Shown: positions 35,123 through 47,248 of the stretch, one piece after another
Position numbering within the stretch: the stretch's first letter is position 1
How the letters are laid out: each line of letters opens with the position of its first letter
NCBI GenBank assembly: GCA_001051155.2
Contig: JYIP02000010.1
Location: 620,001-684,000 of the forward strand
Direction: 5' to 3'
DNA: 64,000 bases
Source of the DNA: Chrysoporthe austroafricana
Lineage: Eukaryota; Ascomycota; Sordariomycetes; Diaporthales; Cryphonectriaceae
Program-made: the position numbers and the translations under genes
The notes under the pieces: generated by a model
The model's input: the letters and a program-made list of their open reading frames with translations, nothing else
Told to the model about the DNA's origin: nothing
Databases searched by the model: none

Positions 35123-36143
35123 TTAGATGGTGAGCATGCCCATGAGCATGTAGCACACGAAGCCGACGACGACCCACCACATCAGCAGGCGCAGGGCGAC
35201 GTTGAGCATCTGCATGCGGTTCCTCCTGCGGGAGCGGCGGACGAAGTCGCTGCTGTCATTGACATTGGGGAACTTCTGGCCCTTGGGGACGCACTCGCCG
35301 AGGAACGCGCACAGAGGCTCCCAGCCCTCCTGGACGCGGAACTCGAGCAGACGCTCCGGGTGCTTGCCATCGTCGGTGGCCAGGCGTACGACGTTGGCGT
35401 AGTGGCGGCGGTAGACGTCCTTGCCGCGGTTGGCGAAGTCGCCCTCGAAGAAGGTGTCGAAGAACATCTTGAGCATGGGGTAGTACATCTGGGCGGCCCA
35501 GGAGCCGGACAGACCGAAGGGCAGCAGGCGGTTGCTCAGCGCCGCCAGCTCGGGGTCCGTCGCGCGCCAGAACACGGTCGGCATCGTCGACTTGTGCCAG
35601 CTGTCGACCTCGCGGCCGGTGAGCACGACCTTGGCCTCGGGGTAGACCTCGATCAGCTCCTCGGCGAAGGCGCACGCCGGCCAGTCGCAGACGGCCTGGC
35701 AGTTGCCCAGGAGCTGGTCCCAGAACTCGCGGGTCCGGATGGTGCCCTCAGGCAGCGGGGAGCGCTCGGGGAAGTACTTGGCGACGAGGGCATCGTGCCA
35801 CAGCAGGGCGTCCGGGGGGTTCTCGATCGAGGCGCACATCATGTGGTAGGTCTCGACGTAGCCCAGGTGCCTCATGGCCGCGCGCATGGCTGCAGACATG
35901 TTAGCCTCTCTCCGTCGGGATCACGCGGCCTTCTTGTCATCCTTGTTGTTGTGAGGGAGGGGAATTTAACATACAAGCTGTGCCCGTCCTTCCGACCGCC
36001 AGCAGCAGCACCTTCATGGGCACTGTCCTCTTCTGACCCCGCTTGTCCACATCTGTGTCATTGGTGAAGACATCGGTGATGGGCTTCCTGGAGTATGTGT
36101 CCGCGAAGCACGGGAACATCTGTGGCTTCTCGCTGGAAGACAT
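35123..36143 (-). CDS. Sulfotransferase-family protein with a C-terminal membrane anchor
   Basis: Exons 36143..35975 and 35889..35123 give 311 residues. The intron has a GTATGT donor, a CTAAC branch and a CTGCAG acceptor. The join completes the PAPS-binding loop 'VLLLAVGRTGTASM', which neither exon holds alone. Further family marks are 'LGYVETYHM', 'ALLWHDALVAKYFP', 'CDWPACAFAEELIEVYP', 'AKVVLTGREVDSWHKS' and 'RHYANVVRL'. This is the fungal/plant-like Sulfotransfer_4 family, often annotated only as hypothetical in fungi. A basic stretch 'RRSRRRNR' precedes one transmembrane helix ('MWWVVVGFVCYMLMGML') at the end, so the enzyme is probably tail-anchored in an internal membrane. The acceptor substrate is unknown. 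Confidence 0.88.
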
Positions 36144-39100
36144 TTTGGGCGTGGTCTGAAAAAAGGGTTTTGTATGGTTTGGGTTTTTTTGCTGGTGTGA
36201 GTCGGTAGCACTGTCTACTGCAGTTGCTTCCGGGAATTACAAGTGGGTATCTTTATAAATGCGGTTGTTGGCAGCCAAGGCGAGCGAATTATGCCTTTGA
36301 ATCGAAGGCCGTGATAACGAGTGGTGGGTAGTTGACCGCTGGGTGTTGTCCGCCAAGGAGTGTGTGAACAGGGCGGCGCCAGGTAACCGGTCCGTCCGTG
36401 TAGTGATGATAGCCCTATGACTATGTCTTGTTGAGACGATGGGAGGGAAGATAGAAAGATAGAAAATCAAGAGACCATCGACGCGGCCAGCACGGGTGGG
36501 CAGACGACCAGAAATAAAAAGTTATGAACCACCAGGAGGTGAGCCAGGGGGGGGGGCTCTTCTCTCGAGGTGGATACACACGTACGTAGGTACCTCCCTC
36601 CAGCCTGCGCAGTGTGGGTCGCAGGGCCTGGACGGCCTCAAGGTTATTGCCTCGCGGGGGGGAGGCGAGGCCAGCCTCCATCCATCCCGGTCATCCCTGA
36701 CTATCAACTAGGGGTCGACTCGTCCGTGATTGTGTGGGGATGGATGGATGGCCTGGGAAATGCCAGGCTGGGATGGGGAGAATGTGACGGAATCTCGCAT
36801 GGAGATGAATTGTGGACAAAAAAAGGAACAAGGAAAAAAACAAAACAAAAAAAACCAAAAAAAAAAACCTGGCTTAGTTCGAGGGGCCGGGAAGATGCAA
36901 CGCCACTCCGGCCTGCTACGTAGTCAGGCCTGCATACGTCGTGGACGCGCAAGGACGCATGGCCGGGACCTCATGGCCATTTTTGTGCCCTAAACCTGAT
37001 CGGATGGGGTCGCCCGACTAGTGAAGTAGTAATCTGTTGCACTGACGGTTTGAATTTCAGGCCCGCAAACGGAAACACCAAGTGAGAAGTGAGGATACGC
37101 CGGGCCGGGCAGCCTGCCCTCAGGGCCCTCTTCAGGGCCAGGCGTCGGCCTGGCGTCGGCTTATCCAGCCACGTCTGATATAGAACGGACCGTTAGCAGA
37201 GCCAAGAGCGCCGAGGCGCTGCGCGGCGGGCGAGTGGCCGGCGCCGTAGATTATCAGGGTGGGGATCTGTTTCCTCTTGATTTGGCGGACCGTCGCCGTG
37301 CGCGAATCGAATGCCCCAGAGCGGCCGTCTCCTGGGCTGGCCTTCACCGAGGGGGCGTCGTCGTCTGCTGCATGTCTGCATTCCCCGGTCCCAGTCTTCT
37401 GGACGGCTTTAGCAGTGTGACGTCGATCGCTGCATGGTCGACGCTACTTGCTAGTATGGTACCGGGTGCGGCTAGGCGCAGCCTTGTCGCCAGGGCATTT
37501 ATCTCATCTTGATTGATCCCTATAGTAGGGCGCCAGGGGGGAAAACGGAGCCGCATCGGTCTGTCGCCTGTCGGGGATCGCCCCTGTGTGCGATCGTCGT
37601 CGGCCTCCCAAGCTGGCACTCGGAAGTCGGAGGTAAGCTGGATGAAGAGGTCCTGCTGCACCATCCCGCCTACCAAGCTTTTCGTGCCAAGATGTCGATA
37701 CCGCCAGTAGGACTGTACGGACGCAGTGTGTAAATTGCACTGGATGTGGCTGGCCAGGGGTGGGGCGGATCATGCTGCTGGGGAATGTATGTGTGTATGT
37801 GCTCTGGCACTGTCTGGGTAGTACGGTCCGCACATAAAGATCAACACCGAGGACGGCGCCCGCCTTCATGCGCATACCCTTACTATGGTACTATGGCCAA
37901 GCGATGTGACGGGTGATCGACTGGCCCTCGAATGAGGTCGCGTCCCCTTCCCGTCTGGTGTCCTCCTGCCTCCCCGTTCTGGAAGAACTGTAGATGTTTC
38001 AAGAAGAGGAGCCGCAGCATTGAAACGAATGCGCCAAGGAGGCGACAGTTGAAACAGCTGGCCAGGAGCGGCAGCCCGTAATAGGCCTTTCCCCCTGTGA
38101 GGGCCCCCCTTTGGCCCAGGACGGCCGTCATCTCACAAAGGTGACGGACGCCCCCCTTCGCGCGCCAGGGCCCGGACTGGCTGTGAGGGCTCCTGATCGG
38201 CTGCCACTGCCGGGTGGATCCTCCCGCTGACCAGGAACGTGAGCACGGCGCCAAGGGTCTACGTAATCTAAAGTGTCATCTGTGCGTGCGCCTTGTACCT
38301 GTGGGTTTCCAGGCCAGGGGCCGTGCTGTGGCTCTGGCACGCTGTGAGTTCAGACGACATGCATTATACACTGGCGATCACCCCCAAGGGATCCTCCTGC
38401 CCCCTCCCCCGTCCCCCTACTCGCTGCGTGCCATACCCATTAGTTGCTCGTTAACGAAAGCCAATCTCTCCCCGCCGGGGGTGCGGCAGGGCGCAGGGAC
38501 AGGCGGGCAGCCGCGCATGTGTGGGCTTGGTGACGACGATATACCTTTTATAGCTGGTGGTGGCGCTGGAGGGGGGAGGGGGAGGGGGAGGGGATCTGCA
38601 CGTCACGCGTGCTGGGTGTCTGTGTGTGTGTATGTGGCCGACTCAACAGGCTAGTCGATGCTCCGGCCACACCCACCTGCCGCCTCTGTACACGCGTCCG
38701 GCTTCCGTGTTGGTGGGTGGCCTATCTCGTCGTTGTCGCCGAGGGCCGACGTGCATCTCCGGCCGAGACGGGCGTATTTTCCCAGCGACTCGGCAGATCT
38801 TCAAACGAGACCCTGCGGGCAGCGGCAGTTGCTCCCCTTCATCTCGCTACCCAGATCCCCGGGCGCCCTTGGGCGAGCGAGCCCGGTTTATTTCGCGGGC
38901 AGGCCGTATTCACCGGCGAGTGAGTGGCTCGCGACCTGGTGTGAGGGCGAGCGCGCTGCCCTGGAAAGGGCACCCAGCGCAGGGCTGCTGCGATGGATGG
39001 ACTGATGTTCTGGTGTTGGGTGGGGACTGCAGCAGGCCTCTGCCTCCTCGTCGAATCTTTTTTGGCCCTGGAATGGCCTGAGTGCCCTGGGTTTTTCTGG

Positions 39101-40941
39101 CGCCAGCCCGTAGGTAGCTTCGGAGATCCGACACGCGGCCATACGCCCACACTACGGGCCGCTGCTGAGCTGAACACCACCAGACCATACCACCGCCATG
39201 CTCACTTCACCATGCTCAGTAAGGCCTGCCAAGCCTGCCCAGGCTGACTCGACCACTTTTAAGAGGAGAAAAGAGAGTGGAATGAGTAAGTGAGGGAGCG
39301 AGAGAGACAGAGATCGAGATCCCTCTGGCCCCCTTCCCCCCCTTCGCCAGCTCCCTCTCCTGGCTGGAGGATGGATGGAGATAATTGCCAAGCTTGTTGG
39401 CGCATGATCCCGTGTGCTGTGTAGACGAGCTGTAGACCGCCGCGTCGCCCTCATTGGCGATCGACAGCCGCGAGGGCAAATGCCCAGATGTCGATCGTCA
39501 ATGGCAGTCACCTCTCAATCTTGCCCATCGCGCCCCCGTCCCGCTCTATGCTCCACCACTCCACCAACTTGTCCACCCAACGTCCACCCTATAGTGCCCA
39601 GAATCCCAGAAACCCAGCAGACGGGGGCGCTAAGGTGAAACGGCTGTCACGCTGCCGCTGGCCAACCGAGTCCCGCTGGCCGGTTGAGTGGGGACCACCG
39701 ACTCCCGGAGGCCGCTCGAGCAGCAGGTAGAGTGTAATTCCCGTTGATTTCCCTGGCACCTACTACTATGTACTATGTAGCTAGCTGGGTATTATCCAGG
39801 AGAGCGGGCGGGTGGGCAGGAGGTGGGCAAAAAAGGTGGGCATCCCCGGGGATCTCTATCTCAACAGCCGGGAAGAAGAAAAGCGGGTGAACAGGACGGA
39901 GGGCGAGCAGCCTGCTCAAGTATGGACGTAGTCCCTACGTACTATGATGCACGCCATGCTGGCTGGGCGTGGTGGTGCTGGCGAGGGCCTGACACTGACA
40001 CTGACACTGACACTACTACTACTACTACACTATACTACTACACTGCTGCTCCTCCTTGCGTCGGGCCGCGCGGTCGTCTTACCTCCCTGCACGCCTCGGG
40101 ACAGCCCTAGCACGCTACCAGGCTGCCAGAGCATGGGAGGCAGGCGATCATATACCATGCGCTATGGTCAGGAATCTAGCAGGCCTGAAACGGGTTGTGG
40201 CGTTGTCTGGCTGGTATTCCCGAGCCGACCTGGCTAGCGACGCCGCGCTATGGGCACTGCCGGTCAGACCGGATCCAGATTCGCGGAAATCCTCCTGCAG
40301 GACCTGGCGAGTCCCGAACTGTGGGGGGGGGGGGATCAAAGGCGCCAGGGCAGCGAGCAAGGCTGCTCCCTCTCTCTACTCACTACTAATAGTAGTACCC
40401 AGTAGTGGCGTGGCTGGTGCGTGCGGTGCGGCCCTGCTCGTCCTCGCCCTCGCTGCACGTCGTCATGGCGCAGAAAAGCCCTGCCCGCCTTGTCCCGTGT
40501 CGGTTTGGTCGGTTGGATAAAAAAGGGCAGAGGCCCCACATGCAACGCGTAATGCTCTCGCCATGCGACCGCGGCCGTCCAGAAGAGGGCCTCGGGCCTC
40601 GGGGGGTGGCCCCCTCGAGGGCCAATGGCCAGAGGCCCGACTCGCCTCCAAGGGGTCGACTTGTAACACACTCTCGAACAGCTGACGGCACGCCGGACGC
40701 CAGAGCTCCCAGACAGGTCAGAGACAGCGACCTCGACGCTGGCGATGCGCGGCGTGGCTGCCCATATCCTGCGCGCCCGCCCTGCCCTCCTGACGTGGCC
40801 TGTGGTTTCAAGAGCGTAATCCCCTTCCCACTCCTCACTCCGTTTTCCCTCCTAGTGCGTCGTGGTGGTGATCGATCATCATCCACCATCATCATGATAA
40901 TAGCGATGGCGGTGCCGTCCTAAGTAAAGCCCTCCCCCCTC

Positions 40942-40973
<32 letters not shown>

Positions 40974-41560
40974 CCCTCGCACGCACCCTCGCTCGCTCGC
41001 ACATCCGGAACATGGGCCAGGCGAGCGAGAGAGTAGTCTACGTACCGCCCTCATCTTAATCGACATTTCATATTTGCGGAGAAGCGCTCATCTATCGGGG
41101 ATCGGTGGGGTGCATCACTCTGGGTAGTGGGACCGACGACCGAGAAGAGGAGGAGGACGAAAAAAGGAGGCCCTCAAGCCTGTTGTGGTACCTCCGAGCG
41201 AGCCCTCCCTGCGCCCTGGGGCCTGGGGTGATTAGACTGCGACGATCGTCGGCGACGGAGGAGGGTCTTTCTGAACCCATCGCATGCAGGACAGCAGCGT
41301 CTGGAATAATACCCTGGCGCCCTGCCCCTCGCCTCGCACCTGGCACCCCGGCAGCCCACCCATATCCCATCCCAGCCTAAGCGACATACACCCCAGACGA
41401 CTAGGAAGACTGACCTCGTCGTGTGGCTCTGCTCATCAACGTCAGGAGGAGGCTCGGGAACGAGATTGATTGCGCACCCAGCTTCGTTCGCCGCCCCCGC
41501 CCGTCCTGTGGCTCATCAGGTCAGTACGCGCAAATTTGCCTTTCAGTCGTCGTCCTCCTC
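36144..41560. other. 5.4 kb GC-rich, gene-empty region with microsatellites
   Basis: Simple repeats are frequent: A-rich tracts near 36818-36868, a 'ggaggggg' array near 38570-38592, 'ctgaca' then 'cta' arrays near 39987-40030, and a 'gcac' array near 40942-40972. Open frames are many because of high GC, but all are short and low in complexity. It may contain long UTRs or noncoding RNA. I see no protein gene. Confidence 0.5.
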
Positions 41561-41983
41561 CTCCCCACCCCCGTCCGAGCCCTCTTTTGTTTCCCTCGTC
41601 CGCACGTCCAACCACCCTTTTTTTAGTTCTTTCTGTTTTGTTTCGTCAAACCCCGTTCGCCCTCGACGACCTCCGGCGTCATATCGCTCACTTGGCCCCA
41701 CGATACCTTTTACACTTCTCTATCGCTCCCTCGCCGCCGTCTTTGTTTCCCGCCTCGCGCCTTTTTTTTCTTTATCCATCCTGTGGCCCGCACTCTATCT
41801 CTGCTTTCCACTCACACCCACCCGAATTGGAATAGTCTCGCTAAACGAACGACGTCACATCCGTAGGGAGGAGACAGAGAGGAGCCCGCCGCCGACTTCG
41901 TCTCTTTTTTTTTTTTTATCTTGTTTTTCTTTATCATCGTCATCTATCCCACCTTGGGTTGGCGGAGCCGGCTCCCACCGACC
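41561..41983 (+). promoter_or_regulatory. Pyrimidine-rich promoter / 5' leader of the MFS gene
   Basis: Long C/T-rich runs on the plus strand end just before the ATG at 41984, whose context 'gaccatgac' is good. Such tracts are typical of transcription start regions of well-expressed fungal genes. Confidence 0.5.
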
Positions 41984-44039
41984 ATGACACACAACCAGAC
42001 TGCGACCTCACAGTCGCAACAGCAGCCCAGCTCGCTATCGCCGCCGAGCCAGTTCGACATCATGGGCGAGCTCAACGAGAAGGCCGAGCTGGAGGCCAGC
42101 GAGGACTACGACCACTTCCTCAACCAAGATGGGTCAAGAAGCGGGCTTGGCTCCTCCGCCTCGTCGATAACAGCCTTCGACCCCAGGAGCAGCACCGACC
42201 GGGAGAGGGTCTACCACAGCGACTCGGAGGAGGACTTTGCGAAGAACTACTCGTCGTCCGCGCCTTTCCTGTCCAGAGACCGCCACGATGAGGAGTCGGC
42301 ACCAGAACCACCAAAGAGGGCTGCGCCGGAACATGTCACCTGGATGTCCTTACCGCACAAGGGCCAGCTGTTGATCCTGTTCCTTTGCCGGATGGTCGAC
42401 TTCCTCCAGGTCGCGACCCTGCAGGCGTATATCTTCTACCAGCTGAAGCACATGGCCGAACAGCAGATACTAGAGGCCAACTCAGGTATGCTCCTTCACC
42501 CCCATCTCGAGATGTATATCCACCCGCTGACATCGCCCGCCCCCCTGTGCAGAAGCCGTCATGTCTGATGCCAAGATATCGGCACAGGCTGGCCTCCTGA
42601 CCGGAGGCTTCACCGGCGCGCAGGTCCTGACGGCCATCTTCTGGGGCAAGATCGCCGACTCCCCCAAGGTCTACGGCGGCCGCAAGATGGTCCTGCTGAT
42701 CGGCACGCTCGGGACGAGCATCGCCTGCTTCGGCTACGGCTTCTCGAACTCGTTCGCCACCGCCATGTTCTGGCGCGTCTTCGCCGGCTGCATCAACGGC
42801 CTCGTTGGCATCATCCGCACCATGATCTCCGAGATCACCGTCGAGCGCAAGTACCAGTCGCGCGCGTTCCTCATCCTGCCCATGAGCTTCAACGTCGCCG
42901 GCATCCTCGGCCCCATCCTCGGCGGCTGGCTCGCGGACCCCGCCGTCACCCTGCCCGAGTGGTTCGCCCCTGGCGCTCCCTTCCACTCCACCCTGGTCGA
43001 GAAGTACCCCTTCGCGCTGCCCTCGATCGCCAACGCCGCCGCCCTGTTCGCCGTCTTCCTCGCCGTCCTCTTCGGCCTCGAGGAGACCTCCAAGTCCAAG
43101 AAGGGCACCTACGATGTCGGCCTCTACTACGCCGCCCGCGTCCGGTGCTTCCTCCTGCGCCGGCCTCTCGACTACGCCTACCACGACCGCAGCGGCTACG
43201 ACCAGCTCGAGACGATCCAGCTGAGCGAGAAGAGCGAGAGGCCGCTCCCCGCCGCCCCGGCCAAGAAGAAGAAGACCCTCCCCTTCTCGCGCCTGTGGAC
43301 CAAGAACGTCGTCTGCACCCTCCTCAGCCAGGCCTTCTACGACTTCCACCTCGGCGCCTTCACCAACATCTGGACCCTCTTCCTGTCTACGCCGCGCCCG
43401 GGCTTCGTCTCGCCCTCGGTCGAGACCATCCCCGTCGAGGGCCGCTCGCCCCTCGCCCGCCGCAACCTGCTCTGGTTCGCCGGCGGCCTCGGCATGCCCG
43501 CCTCCACTGTCGGCAACGCAACCTCCATCCTCGGCGTTCTAGGCATGCTGCTGCAGGTCGTCATGTACCCGCCCATGCACGCGCGCCTCGGCACCCTGCG
43601 CAGCTTCCGCTACTTCCTCGTCATCTTCCCCGTCGCCTACCTGCTCGCGCCCTTCCTCGCGAACCTGCCACAGGCCCAGAACGGCGACGGCACCACCTCC
43701 GTCTCCACCGCCCTGTGGTGCGCCATCGTGCTCATCCTGTTCCTGCACACCTCCGCCCGCACCATGACGCTGCCCGCCAGCATTATCCTGCTCAACAACT
43801 GCAGCCCCCACCCCTCCGTGCTGGGCACCATTCACGGCATCGGCCAGTCCGTCTCCGCCGGTTTCCGCACCGTCGGCCCCATCGTCGGCGGCTGGTGGTA
43901 CGGCATGGGCCTGGACTGGGGCATGGTCGCATTCAGCTGGTGGGCCGTCGCCCTCGTCAGCGCCGTCGGCTGGGTGGCGTCCCTACTGCTGTACGAGGGT
44001 ACCGGCAAGGAGATCCAGCTCGATGACGACGAGGAGTAG
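41984..44039 (+). CDS. Major facilitator superfamily transporter (ZIF/YCR023C-like)
   Basis: Exons 41984..42485 and 42553..44039 give 662 residues. The single intron has GTATGC and GTGCAG ends and keeps frame. About 110 acidic, Ser-rich N-terminal residues precede the first helix ('LLILFLCRMVDFLQVATLQ'). The MFS signature between helices 2 and 3 is clear ('FWGKIADS' then 'GGRKMVLLIG'). Helix 4 'FWRVFAGCINGLVGIIRTM' and helix 5 'LGPILGGWLADP' follow. A basic loop 'KKKKTLPFSRLW' separates the two halves. The pattern fits the group related to yeast YCR023C and plant zinc-induced facilitators, proton-linked exporters of small molecules. The substrate is not known. Codon usage is strongly C-ending, suggesting good expression. 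Confidence 0.88.
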
Positions 44040-46236
44040 ATGTTTTGATATTGAAAACAAAAATCATTTGTACATTTAGATAGCATGTTAATAATGACCC
44101 ACATCCAGACGTCAACGTTTTGGCCACTGCTTCATGTGATGACTCCTCTCTCCCCCTCGCCCTATTTGGACGTTCATGGTGACGCTAATGGTCCCAGGAC
44201 TCAAGAGTCTGTAGCATTTATCCTGGTTAATATAACAGCCTCCCACTCTGCTCTAGTGTTATTTGTCGGATGTGACGAAGCGGCTGCGCAGCACACCGTA
44301 GACCCAGTGTACGTGTTTATATATTCCCTCAGTTGTGCTTTATGAACACATTGAGAATTGCTTAATCGGTATATCTTACCAGTTACATCGGCACACGCGG
44401 TGCCTTTGGTGAGCACACAAGCTGCTGAAGTTTAGCGAATTTCCTCAGTCCGCGGCACACACGCTCACGTTTCTCCAGCTGGTCGAGGTACTTCTCGTAA
44501 TCCCTTTCAAACAAACGGCCACTCAAGCGTACTGAATATAGAGAACTTGATCGAAGATGGTAGAGAGGCAAGGCGTTGTCAAAGCAGAGGCTCCACATGA
44601 GGACTGTTTCGTGGCCAGGTACGCACAACTTGTGGCGGCGGTGGCGTGAACCCCAAATGACACAGCTACAACTAGCTATATCCCATCTAAGCTAGCAAAT
44701 CGTACCGATTCCGTAGTTATCGATATGTAGGCGGCTACGCAGACCACTTAGCCTTTGGCACGCCGACACGCTAATTTGCAAGCGCCCCGCGCCTGCTCTC
44801 ATTAGAATTATGATTGATATATAATCCTCTAACGGGACTTGTATGTTTGCCAGGACTCGTCTTTAGATGGTCGTCTTTTATACTGGCTCGCATTCCCTTC
44901 CCAAAACTTGCTGGTCCAGGATCTGGTTCTCGCCGCCGCCATCAGATGAGAGCTGATGGTCATTGAAGCCATTACCCCGTAATTACCTGCCATTGGCGTT
45001 TGGCGCTCCGTACCTTCGAGGCTAGTTCGTACGCCGCGTCTATGCTCTGGCTAGGGTCCCGGCTGCCCTTGTGGGAGGCGCCGCGGAACCACGAGCGCCG
45101 GCTGGTGGGAGTGCCTCGATGGCGGGGGTGCTGACGGCTGTCGCGGCCGCCATGAGTTCGCGCGAGGTCCACTGCGACGCGATCGCTAGCGTCTCTAGGA
45201 GCTTGAGGAGTAATACGTCCGGAGGAGGGTTCGCGGTGATGATAAAACATTCATAGCCGACATGTAGTCCTAGGGTAAGCAGGCGCTAGATGGACATCTT
45301 GGTCTTAAAAATGGTAGAGATTGGGGATATGTCAATGATGAAGCCGGATCGAGAATCATGCTAAGTCAGTTTGATTTGAAAAAAATAAAAATAAAGAAGA
45401 GTAGGAAGAAAAGGAGCGGGCAGAACCGGGGGAGGGAGAGATGAGGAATTACATGACGGGTGAAGGGCAAGTCTCTGCGTATATGGCATTGACTGTACTG
45501 ATTTCATAGTAGTTGGTATTCTGGGGAGCAAATCAACCTTGGGAAGTCTGCCGTCAATTAATTCACGGGACAAACATCGCAGGGCTGCTCTCACCGCCAG
45601 AATAGGGCACGGTCTGCCAGAGCTGGCGATCACCCACAGAGATGTATCATAAAACATGTGAAGGTGCAACTCGTAAACACCGCCATTCCAGTAAGGAGTT
45701 TCCGGAGCGAGGGATTCCCTTGTTAGAAAGGACATGAGAGTACTATGTTCCTTAGGCTGCGCCACACTTGTTGTCGCACCGGGCTTCCAATAGGGCGTCA
45801 ACCTAGGTAAGCTTAAAGAATACTATCGCCATGGCTGCCTTAAGCGATCACATGCAAAGCACAGTGCGTAATTACAGCCTTGGGATCAGCACCAAGGAGA
45901 TTCCGGCCGCATTCCGGCAGAAGGTATACGTGCAAGGCGCTTGAGGCACTCGCTGCCACCGAGGATGAGAAGGTCTTACTGACTGAAGGAAATAGATCAT
46001 CTCGGAATTGTGGCTGCCGTGCGTCATCTAGATCGAGACTCAAAATGAACCGCAAGTGTGCCCATCCATTGCTGCGATCCCAGGTCTCGCAGCAGTGCTA
46101 AGCAGCCGAGCACATACAGGTGTACTCGACGCAGCTGGTGTCACCTCGCAAGGCGTTCGCAGAATCTCCTGCCTGTCGATGATCCGTAAGTAGGTAGTGC
46201 CCATGGGCTCGTCAGCTTTTTTTTCAGCCGGCGCAC
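44040..46236. other. Intergenic with possible coding relics
   Basis: No confident gene. A minus-strand frame at 45361-45801 (146 codons) and another at 45840-46055 read like ordinary protein and are separated by plausible GTAATT...CCTAG splice ends, but the phases do not settle on one model and I do not recognise the product. They may be a decayed gene. Confidence 0.4.
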
Positions 46237-46650
46237 GATATCCTCAACAAGCCGCTGGGCTCGGTGGCGCGCGAGATATGGCGGTCTATCGCCGAGCGGG
46301 GAATGTGGAAGCAACACGATGCATATTTGGCTCTGCAATGCCGTAACTACGGCAAGCTGGTCGCTTCGTTCGGCGACAGCGGTATGCACCAAGATACCTT
46401 TTCAAACTGGCAGAAGGCAGCCCTGTTCGACTTCGACTTCAGGGCCGCAGCCAAGAATCCGCGGGCGGAGCCGCTGAAGGCTTCCTACGCACAGAATAAC
46501 CAGCAACCCGCCTTCACCGAGGATGTCCCCTTTCCACCTACAGGACAACTAGTCATACAGGCTGTCTGGGTACCGCCAAGAGGGCCTCTGGAGAGCGGTG
46601 GAGAAAGAGCCGGAGAAGATATGCGCGAAGGTGGACTTAGACCTAGTTGA
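46237..46650 (+). pseudogene. Remnant of an HxxxD-type (BAHD/trichothecene-like) acyltransferase
   Basis: The segment starts after a strong acceptor-like 'ttttttttcag' (ending 46227). It reads 'DILNKPLGSVAREIWRSI', then 'HQDTFSNWQKAALFDFDF' and 'TGQLVIQ', the order seen in the C-terminal half of fungal acyltransferases where 'SW/SNW..LPLYDLDFG' is conserved. The catalytic HxxxD half is not visible upstream, and the frame is open only for this stretch. I read it as a partial or decayed gene. Confidence 0.4.
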
Positions 46651-47248
46651 CTGGAGGTGTCTAATGAGGAGCGATGACCACATGACTAGCCCAACTGGCG
46701 AGGCATGTGAAGATGGTTTCTCTGAACCCATCGCAAGAGGCGAGCGTCGATGTATATACTATGGTATACGCACGTAGAGGGCATATTCCATTAAGCCTCT
46801 TCTACCCCCCCTCATCTAACGTCAGACGCCCTACCCGCTTTTGTCGCCCACGAGGTCCGCCTGCGAGGTCCAATCGGATTGCCTCCGCGCCTACGTCAGC
46901 TGCATGTCCAGTTCAGCTTCAGAACCTGGTGGTGGATCCGGGGAACGATGATCGCTGCATACCTGCTCCACCGCCAAGCGATAAGGCGGACGAGTCCAGC
47001 GGAGCCTGCGATCGGCCGCAGATTTCTCGCTGTGGCCGGAAGAAGAGGTCTATCTGGCCTTGAGATGCCAAGATTGCTTCTCATGCCCACCGAGGTCGTC
47101 GTGCCCGTAGCAGAGAAAGCCCCTCGAAGCACTAGGACAATATACGGCCCAGTATAACGGGAGATCGGCCGTAGTAGACAGCCCGGGAGACCCTTGCGTG
47201 AGGCGGTCAGCAGCTGATCAGGGGCCATCGTTATCGACGACGCCAGCC
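46651..47248. other. Intergenic
   Basis: Flank of the relic and promoter of the CorA-like gene. No gene is seen; open frames are short and unrelated to known families. Confidence 0.45.

Noticed and set aside
35360..36067. 235-codon plus-strand frame
   Set aside because: Antisense to the sulfotransferase exon with its PAPS-binding loop.
42336..43349. 337-codon minus-strand frame
   Set aside because: It is antisense to the MFS gene, whose motifs and splice site are clear; composition artefact.
42959..44026. 355-codon plus-strand Arg/Pro-rich frame
   Set aside because: Shifted frame of the MFS exon.
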